NCBI RefSeq assembly: GCF_018885265.1
Contig: NZ_CP076538.1
Span: 5,244,001 to 5,308,000 of the forward strand
DNA length: 64,000 bases
From: Amycolatopsis aidingensis
GTDB lineage: Bacteria > Actinomycetota > Actinomycetes > Mycobacteriales > Pseudonocardiaceae
Reading direction: 5' to 3'
Made by a program: the position numbers and the translations under genes. The notes beneath the pieces are model-generated. The model was not told the DNA's origin, did not search any database, and worked only from the letters and a program-made list of their open reading frames with translations. The stretch's first letter is position 1. Every line of letters begins with the position of its first letter. Shown one piece after another: positions 59,061-64,000 of the stretch.

Positions 59061-59924
59061 ATGCTGTGTTTCATGGCCGGTAACAAACAGCTGGATACCA
59101 GGGTCACCGAAGGGCTCCGCGCCGCCAGGCGTGCCGCGAAGCTGAACGTTCGGCAACTCTCGGCGAAGACCGGCCTCAGTACAGCGACCATCTCGCGGTT
59201 CGAGAACGCGATACGTCGCCCAGAGGTCGATCAGGTCAGGGCCTGGATGGTCGCCTGCCAAGCTCCGCCGGAGCAGACAAGTCACTTGCTCGAACTGACC
59301 GAGCGATCCGAACGGTTCCCATGGGTCGCTACGACACTTCCAGATCACCGCAAGCAGACGGCTGCGCTGATCCGAGCCGAACGAACCGCGACGTCGATCG
59401 TGGAATGGTCAACGCATGTCGTCCCAGGTCTGCTCCAGACCAGCGAGTACGCCAGGGCCATGATGGCCCGCGCCAGGTTGACCGAGGACGAGATCGAGAA
59501 CAGGGTCGCGATGCGCATTGGTCGGCAGGTCGTGCTCACCGGGCCCCACCCAGCTCAGTTCACCACGTTGATCGCGGAGGGCGTGCTGAACCAGTTGATC
59601 GGCGGGCCTGCCGTGATGGTCGCGCAACTTCGCAGACTGCTCGACGCATCGGCCATGCCGCATGTCGAGGTCCGGGTCGTACCGCAACGTACGGACTGGC
59701 ATCGTGGGATGGACGGCGACTTCGTGCTGATCAAGGGTAAGATCGGCGCCTTAGCCCATGTGGGTATCCCCAGATCCGCACTGATCTTCGATCGACAGCC
59801 GGATATCAACCTGTTCGAGGGGGCAGTCGACGAAATTCTGAAGGTCGCGATGACTCCGGTCGAATCGTCAGCAGCTATCCAGGACGTGATCAGCCGCGTG
59901 GACGCGCAGCTTGAGGATGATTAG
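59061..59924 (+). CDS. XRE-family regulator with DUF5753 domain
   Basis: 287 residues, ATG after GGGAGGGG (5-bp spacer). N-terminal helix-turn-helix LRAARRAAKLNVRQLSAKTGLSTATISRFENAIRRPEVDQV; residues about 105-285 are the DUF5753 ligand-sensing domain (VVPGLLQTSEYARAMM, RIGRQVVLTGP, LIAEGVLNQLIGG, HVEVRVVPQRTDWHRGMDGDF, INLFEGAVDEIL). In actinomycetes these regulators usually precede a DUF397 partner; a shortened one follows here. Confidence 0.9.
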   Translation: MLCFMAGNKQLDTRVTEGLRAARRAAKLNVRQLSAKTGLSTATISRFENAIRRPEVDQVRAWMVACQAPPEQTSHLLELTERSERFPWVATTLPDHRKQTAALIRAERTATSIVEWSTHVVPGLLQTSEYARAMMARARLTEDEIENRVAMRIGRQVVLTGPHPAQFTTLIAEGVLNQLIGGPAVMVAQLRRLLDASAMPHVEVRVVPQRTDWHRGMDGDFVLIKGKIGALAHVGIPRSALIFDRQPDINLFEGAVDEILKVAMTPVESSAAIQDVISRVDAQLEDD

Positions 59925-60090
59925 CCAGGCCAGGCTACTGCACTTCCGGCGGGTTGACGGTTCGGTCCCAGAATGGTCGGCGTTCGTCACGAGAGTGAAA
60001 GAGCTTGCACGGCACGGGGATAGCCGACGTAGACAGCCAAGTAATGGTGTCAATAGCGCGGATAGCGCTGATGGGTCGAGACCATGCTGA
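59917..60090 (+). pseudogene. Short DUF397-like remnant after the XRE regulator
   Basis: 57-codon frame starting inside the end of the regulator gene (8-bp overlap). LLHFRRVDGSVPEWSAFVTRVKELARHGD resembles the C-terminal part of DUF397 proteins (typically ...LTFTPAEWRAFVDGVKDGEF), while the N-terminal WRKSSYSG and CVEVA parts are missing. Probably a degraded or truncated partner gene. Confidence 0.4.
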
Positions 60091-60108
60091 CCGGCCAGGC
60101 GCAGGCGG

Positions 60109-61048
60109 TCATTCCGCATCCGCGTAGAACGCCCGCGCGGCGAACCCGATCCACTCGGGGCGTTCCCAGGTGCTCCAGCGGGCACGCGCGGCCTTGTCGA
60201 TCGTCGCCGCCGCCTCCTCGGCAGGGACACCCGCCGCCCGCAGGCGGGCGGCCTCGTCCCGGACCCAGGCGAGGTAGTCGCGAACATCGTGCAGCAGGGA
60301 TACGTCGGTGACCTCGCCGTGGCCGGGGACGACGACGTCAGGTTCCAGCCCGGCGAGCTCGTCCAGCAGGCGGATCCACCGGCCCCGTCGACCCCGGTGT
60401 CGTGCGGCGGGAAGTACGGGGCGATCGGGAAGATGCGGGTCTCGAACAGGTCCCGCCGAACAGGACGTGGCCGTCGATGAGGACGATCTGGTCGGAAGCG
60501 GTGTGCGCGGGGCCAACGGCCCGCAGCATCGCGGTGCGGCCGCCGAGGTCCAGCTCGACCTCACCCGCGTAGACGATGTCCGGGTCGACCAGCTCGACGT
60601 CGGCCAGCTCCGCGGCGACGGCCTCGCCGAGCCCGGAGAACATCCGCAGGTAGCCCGCGCCCTTGCGGTGCAGCTCGGCGCGCTGCCCGCCGTTGTAGAT
60701 GATCGTCGCCGCCCCGCGGAACGCCTGTGCCCCGAAGCCGTGCTCGGGGTGGAAATGGGTCACGGTCAGGTACAGGCGCCGGTCACCGGCCAGCCGACGT
60801 GCCCGCTCGAGGACGTAGGCGCCGTTGCGCGGGCCGATACCGGTGTCGATCACGAGCGCGGCGGACTCCCCGAGCACGATGCCGACATTCGGAACGAGCT
60901 CCACGCGGTTGTCCGGGATGACGTACACGCCCTCGGCCACCGGCACCGGCTCACCGCGCACGATCGGCGGCGGGCCACCGCGCACATCCGGCGCGGTGGC
61001 CTGACCGGTTGACGGGGTAACGGACGGGGTAGTGCCGGTAGCGCACAC
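60109..61048 (-). pseudogene. Metallo-beta-lactamase-fold hydrolase gene with two frameshifts
   Basis: Translation from GTG 61048 reads a clear metallo-hydrolase (THFHPEHG metal motif, LVIDTGIGPRNG, AVGPAHTASDQIVLIDGHVLFGG) and then leaves frame near 60452. The following frame gives LFETRIFPIAPYFPPHDTGVDG and after a second shift near 60382 WIRLLDELAGLEPDVVVPGHGEVTDVSLLHDVRDYLAWVRDE through to AFYADAE. Restoring one base in each G/C run (CCC at 60452-60454 and the G pair at 60381-60382) rebuilds one full enzyme of about 313 residues. Divergent from the TetR gene with shared operators. Confidence 0.75.
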
Positions 61049-61057
61049 GACGAACCC

Positions 61058-61119
61058 AATCTGACTAATGTTCAGATGCCGCCACCACGGTAACAGAGAA
61101 TCTGAGCAGTGTTAAGATT
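61058..61119. promoter_or_regulatory. Two TetR-type operators in divergent promoter
   Basis: AATCTGACTAATGTTCAGAT (61058-61077) and a second, similar dyad at 61099-61119 (AATCTGAGCAGTGTTAAGAT, then T) share AATCTGA-N4-TGTT-N-AGAT. Their starts are 41 bp apart (about four helical turns). They lie between the TetR gene and the metallo-hydrolase gene. Confidence 0.65.
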
Positions 61120-61123
61120 CGGC

Positions 61124-61813
61124 ATGGCCAAGGCGTACCACCACGGAGACCTGCACAACGCACTGCTGGACGCCGCCGAGTCACTCGTCCGGGAGCGGGG
61201 CGCGCACGGCTGGTCCCTGCGCGAGGCATCGAGCAGGCTGGGGGTCAGCCCGAGCGCGGCCTACCATCACTTCGCCTCGCGCGAGATGCTCGTGCGGTCC
61301 CTGTCGGCACGGGTGCTGGCCGGGCTCGGCCGGTTGCTGACCGACGCGGTCGACAACGCCCCCGGCCGGGACGCCGACCCGCTCGCCCGGCTCAGCGCGT
61401 GGAGCGTCGGTTACGTCCGCTGGGCGGTCACGGACCCCGCGGTGGCGCAGCTCGCGCTGGGCGCCCCAGGAGACCGCCCCGCGGTCAGTCCCCATCCTCA
61501 TGACGTACTCGCCGCCGAGCTGGACCGGCTGGTGGAGGTGGGCCACCTGCCCGCGCGGAACCGCCCCGGAGCCGAGTTCCTGGTCTGGTCGTCCGTGCAC
61601 GGCTTCGTGATGCTGATCCTCGATGGCCTGATCCGGGTCGAGGACGATGCCGACATCGACGTCCACTGCGACCGGATCGCCAGGGCCGTCCTCAACGGGG
61701 TCTCCGTCGAGCGGGTCGCAGCCAGGCCGGTGCTGCGGTCGGCGCACACGGAACGACTCGCCCGGCCCGGGACCGGCGGGAACGTGAAAGAGGCCCCGGC
61801 GGACGAGCGGTGA
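61124..61813 (+). CDS. TetR-family transcriptional regulator
   Basis: 229 residues from the ATG of MAKAYHHGDLHNALLDAAESLV; GTG 61109 would put the start inside the operator. DNA-binding HTH: LREASSRLGVSPSAAYHHFASREMLVRSL. Ligand-binding half (about 60-205, WSVGYVRWAVTDPAVAQLAL, FLVWSSVHGFVMLILDGLI) is of the YcdC-like TetR_C type. Two operator-like dyads lie upstream. Likely controls itself and the divergent metallo-hydrolase. Confidence 0.9.
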   Translation: MAKAYHHGDLHNALLDAAESLVRERGAHGWSLREASSRLGVSPSAAYHHFASREMLVRSLSARVLAGLGRLLTDAVDNAPGRDADPLARLSAWSVGYVRWAVTDPAVAQLALGAPGDRPAVSPHPHDVLAAELDRLVEVGHLPARNRPGAEFLVWSSVHGFVMLILDGLIRVEDDADIDVHCDRIARAVLNGVSVERVAARPVLRSAHTERLARPGTGGNVKEAPADER

Positions 61814-61843
61814 CGCCCGTCCGCCGAGGCCGGTTCGGATCGG

Positions 61844-63376
61844 TTATGGCGTGTTCACGCCGAGGGTGTAGCTACCGGAGCCGCTGTAGGCATGCACCTG
61901 GTAGCGGTAGTAACCGGCGCTGCCGTTGTAGCTGGTCTGCTCGTCCGGCCCTGGGCTGGTCGACTCCTCGACCGTGCTCCACGAGCTGCCGTTCCACCGT
62001 TGCAGGTAGAGGTCGAAGTCGGTGCCGTCCGGCGCGTCCAGGCAGCCCTCGTGGGTGCCGGAGCCGCTGCTGTAGTACCAGCGGCCGTCCGGCTGGTACT
62101 CGCGGCCGTTCGAGGACAGCGAGCCGGTGTAGGTGGACTCGTAGTCGTCGCACCGGTCACCGGGCGGGTCCGGCGGGCCACCGTTGTCGTCGGTCACCAG
62201 GGTGAGGCCGTAGACGTCCAGGATCTCCGGCACCGGCTGGAAGTACGTGGTGCCGCCGGAGCTGCAGTTCCCGGAACCACCGGAGGTGACGCCCTGGGCG
62301 TGCGCGTTGTTGCGGTCCGCGGTGACCAGCGAGCCACCGGAGTCGCCGGGCTCGGCGCAGACCGTGGTGCGGATCAGCCCGTTCACCGTGCCCTGCGGGT
62401 AGCTCACCGAGGCGTTGCGCGCGGTGATCCGGCCGCAGTGCCAGCCGGTGGTGGAGCCGGAACGGCACACCGAGGAGTTGACCGGGGCCTCGTCGGAGCC
62501 CTTGACCACCACGTCACTGCCGGAGGAGTACCCGTTCACGGTGGGGGTCGGGGTCCAGTTCGAGTTCACCCGCACCCAGGCGTAGTCGTTGCCGGGGAAG
62601 GAGGAACCCTGGAAGCTGCCCTGCGAGACCCGGTTGTGTCCCGAGGTGGAGGTGCCGCGGTTGCCGCAGTGCCCTGCGGTGACATACCCGCCTTCCACGG
62701 AGAAACCGATCGAGCAGCGGGAGGAACCGGTGTAGTAGGCGTCCCCGCCCACCACGTCGTACAGCGGGCGCGGCCGCTCGGCGGTGACCTCGACCCGCAC
62801 GGCAGCGGCGTCCGCCCCACTGGCCGCGACGAACGCGTGTGCCGCGCCGACCGCGTGCTCATGCGCCAGGACGACCACCCGGTTCGTGGTCACGTCCACG
62901 TACCAGGAGGGCAGCGAATCCGGTGCCGCGGCGGCATTCGCGTCCAGTTTGGCCTGCACCGCGGCCAGCTTCGCGCCGCTGTGCGCGACCACGGTGGGCT
63001 CGGCTCCCGCGGCGCGCACCGTGCGGGCGTCGGCCGGATCGGTGATCGCCACCACCAGCTTCGAACCCGCTTCGTTCATCCAGGCGCCGGTGTAGCCGGA
63101 ACCGAGCTGCTTGCGCAGTCGCTTGTCGGCGGTCACCCCGCGATGCTCGGCCGCCAGCCGGGCCCTGGCCTGCTCGGCGGTCAGGTTCAGGTCGCGCTGT
63201 AGCGCGGCGAACATGCCGGGTGCGGCCGCGCTGATCGCGTCGGCGGCGGCGTCTGCGGTAGCGTCCGATGCGGCCGGTCCGGCCGGGACGAACGCCGATG
63301 CCGGTACGGCCATCGCGGCGACCAGTGCCGCGGCGGGCACGGCCACGGAGGCGAATCGCAACAGTCTTCGTTGCAT
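61844..63376 (-). CDS. Secreted streptogrisin/alpha-lytic-type serine protease (S1) with C-terminal beta domain
   Basis: 510 residues; ATG after AAGGAG (9-bp spacer). Signal peptide to ASA at 28; propeptide about 29-205 (RDLNLTAEQARARLAAEHRG, typical Pro_Al_protease); mature protease from about YDVVGGDAYY (206) with catalytic H236 (TAGHC), D264 (NDYAW) and S346 (GDSGGS) and paired Cys. After about 395 a proline/glycine linker and a PPC-like beta domain (YESTYTGSLSSNGREYQPDG, DFDLYLQRWNGSSW, YYRYQVHAYSGSGSYTL) follow. Extracellular proteolysis. Confidence 0.93.
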   Translation of the reverse strand: MQRRLLRFASVAVPAAALVAAMAVPASAFVPAGPAASDATADAAADAISAAAPGMFAALQRDLNLTAEQARARLAAEHRGVTADKRLRKQLGSGYTGAWMNEAGSKLVVAITDPADARTVRAAGAEPTVVAHSGAKLAAVQAKLDANAAAAPDSLPSWYVDVTTNRVVVLAHEHAVGAAHAFVAASGADAAAVRVEVTAERPRPLYDVVGGDAYYTGSSRCSIGFSVEGGYVTAGHCGNRGTSTSGHNRVSQGSFQGSSFPGNDYAWVRVNSNWTPTPTVNGYSSGSDVVVKGSDEAPVNSSVCRSGSTTGWHCGRITARNASVSYPQGTVNGLIRTTVCAEPGDSGGSLVTADRNNAHAQGVTSGGSGNCSSGGTTYFQPVPEILDVYGLTLVTDDNGGPPDPPGDRCDDYESTYTGSLSSNGREYQPDGRWYYSSGSGTHEGCLDAPDGTDFDLYLQRWNGSSWSTVEESTSPGPDEQTSYNGSAGYYRYQVHAYSGSGSYTLGVNTP

Positions 63377-63524
63377 GCCGGTTCTCTCCTTCACAGAGGC
63401 AGGGATGTGTGGGAGTACCGCGACCCCGTTCCCGAGGTGTGGGACGGCGCCGCGGCGTCCTCACGCTAGATCGACGTTTCGCCGGCACGCCAGATAACAT
63501 TTACCCCATACTTCTGGTGATTCC

Positions 63525-63576
63525 ACCGGCCGGCGCACGACTTTCTTCGGTCCGTTCCGGAAACGCGCCGGCCGGT
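63525..63576 (-). terminator. Terminator hairpin after LysR gene
   Basis: ACCGGCCGGCGC (63525-63536) and GCGCCGGCCGGT (63565-63576) are perfect 12-bp complements with a 28-nt loop. The right arm includes the first base of the LysR stop codon. Ends LysR transcription before the protease promoter. Confidence 0.65.
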
Positions 63577-64000
63577 CACTCCACGGAGGCGATACCGAAT
63601 CCCGGCTGGCGCTCCAGCCAGGCGGCGTACGGCCGGTTCCTGCGCACGGCGGCGTCGAAGGCCTCCGTGGCGTACCGGGTCATCCGCTCGGACAGCAACG
63701 CTGCGGGGCTCTCCTCGTGCCAGCCGAGCAGATGCTGCCAGCGCAGGGGCGCCCCCGCGAACGGCAGCGCCCGCAGCCCGGGAATCGGCAGCAGGCTCGG
63801 CTTGCACAGCACCACCGCGTCTCCGGCCTGCGCCAGGTCGAGGCAGCTGACCACATCGGTCTCGTAGATCGTGTGCGGGGCGAAACCGGCCCTGGCGCAG
63901 GCCGTGGCGAAGCATTCGGCGAAGCAGCCCTCTCCCCTGGTGGCCGCCCACCTGGTGAGCGCGAGCTCGGGCAGTGCGACCTCGCCCGCGTTGCCCGTGG
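63576..64000 (-). CDS. LysR-family regulator, C-terminal part (partial)
   Basis: About 141 residues open at the right edge. VVSCLDLAQAGDAVVLCKPSLLPIPGLRAL, WHEESPAALLSERMTRYATEAFDAAVRR are typical of the substrate-binding C-terminal half of LysR regulators (LysR_substrate). The HTH is outside the window, so the family call rests on the C-terminal domain. Reads toward the protease gene, ending at a strong hairpin. Confidence 0.75.
   Translation of the reverse strand, partial: TGNAGEVALPELALTRWAATRGEGCFAECFATACARAGFAPHTIYETDVVSCLDLAQAGDAVVLCKPSLLPIPGLRALPFAGAPLRWQHLLGWHEESPAALLSERMTRYATEAFDAAVRRNRPYAAWLERQPGFGIASVE

Noticed and set aside
60109-60564. Separate small gene of 151 codons
   Set aside because: Its second half continues the metallo-hydrolase sequence; the beginning is out of frame text, so it is part of a frameshifted gene.
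1-64000. CRISPR array, prophage, tRNA or rRNA genes
   Set aside because: No regularly spaced repeats, no integrase, phage structural or transposase genes, and no tRNA-like cloverleaf was noticed by eye.

Overview
The window is chromosomal DNA of a very high-GC, Gram-positive filamentous actinomycete, most likely of the Pseudonocardiaceae (Amycolatopsis or a relative). Supporting signs are third-codon GC bias throughout, many GTG and a few TTG starts, genes coupled by ATGA/GTGA overlaps, a streptogrisin-type protease, an XRE/DUF5753 regulator, a VKOR-DsbA pair, an Idi-type isomerase, and secreted chitinase, cellulase and sialidase. Genus is an inference. No rRNA, tRNA, CRISPR array or complete insertion sequence was seen.

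Layout. 1-3828 (+): the end of a specialised-metabolite operon, with a methyltransferase tail, a condensation protein with a decayed adenylation domain, and a split phosphonopyruvate/sulfopyruvate decarboxylase-like TPP enzyme. 3822-10841: a secreted sialidase (-) and a complete five-gene branched-chain-amino-acid-type ABC importer (+). 10839-16693: GH5 glycosidase and small membrane protein (-), then a DUF985 cupin, an SDR and a phytase-like secreted protein (+). 16793-29016 (+): a surface-glycan block with an Idh/MocA dehydrogenase, an epimerase, a 1344-residue secreted multidomain protein, two glycosyltransferases, two DegT aminotransferases and two hexapeptide acyltransferases; the set fits an N-acylated amino (possibly diacetamido-uronic) sugar. 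29086-30214 (-): GyrI-like protein and PadR regulator. 30280-35197 (-): flippase, membrane glycosyltransferase, O-antigen-ligase/polymerase and Wzz-like protein. 35344-41950 (+): MFS transporter, membrane-anchored propeller, WecG/TagA transferase, a GT2-GT4 fusion and a secreted unknown. Together 16.8-42 kb looks like one Wzx/Wzy-type exopolysaccharide locus interrupted by the PadR pair.

42086-46218 (+): a cytosolic two-component pair and a DasR-site-bearing GH18 chitinase. 46262-51843: ArsR-like regulator, a DUF1905/OmdA protein with an apparent ACG start, VKOR and DsbA, isopentenyl-diphosphate isomerase, a SoxR with a SoxR-like box, an Lrp regulator and a class III cyclase. 51893-56569 (-) with divergent MarR: an aromatic-catabolism operon (metallo-beta-lactamase-fold protein, flavin monooxygenase, an unknown 293-residue protein, fumarylacetoacetase). 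57214-60090: hypothetical proteins, XRE regulator and a DUF397-like fragment. 60109-63376: a frameshifted metallo-hydrolase with a divergent TetR and twin operators, then a streptogrisin-like protease. 63576-64000: the C-terminal part of a LysR regulator.

The most noteworthy points are the decayed NRPS adenylation domain coupled to a split TPP decarboxylase, the large secreted protein embedded in the glycan operon, a palindromic element that supplies both stop codons of two convergent genes, an orphan LexA-type box, and several apparent indels or start-codon anomalies (WecG, DUF1905, metallo-hydrolase).
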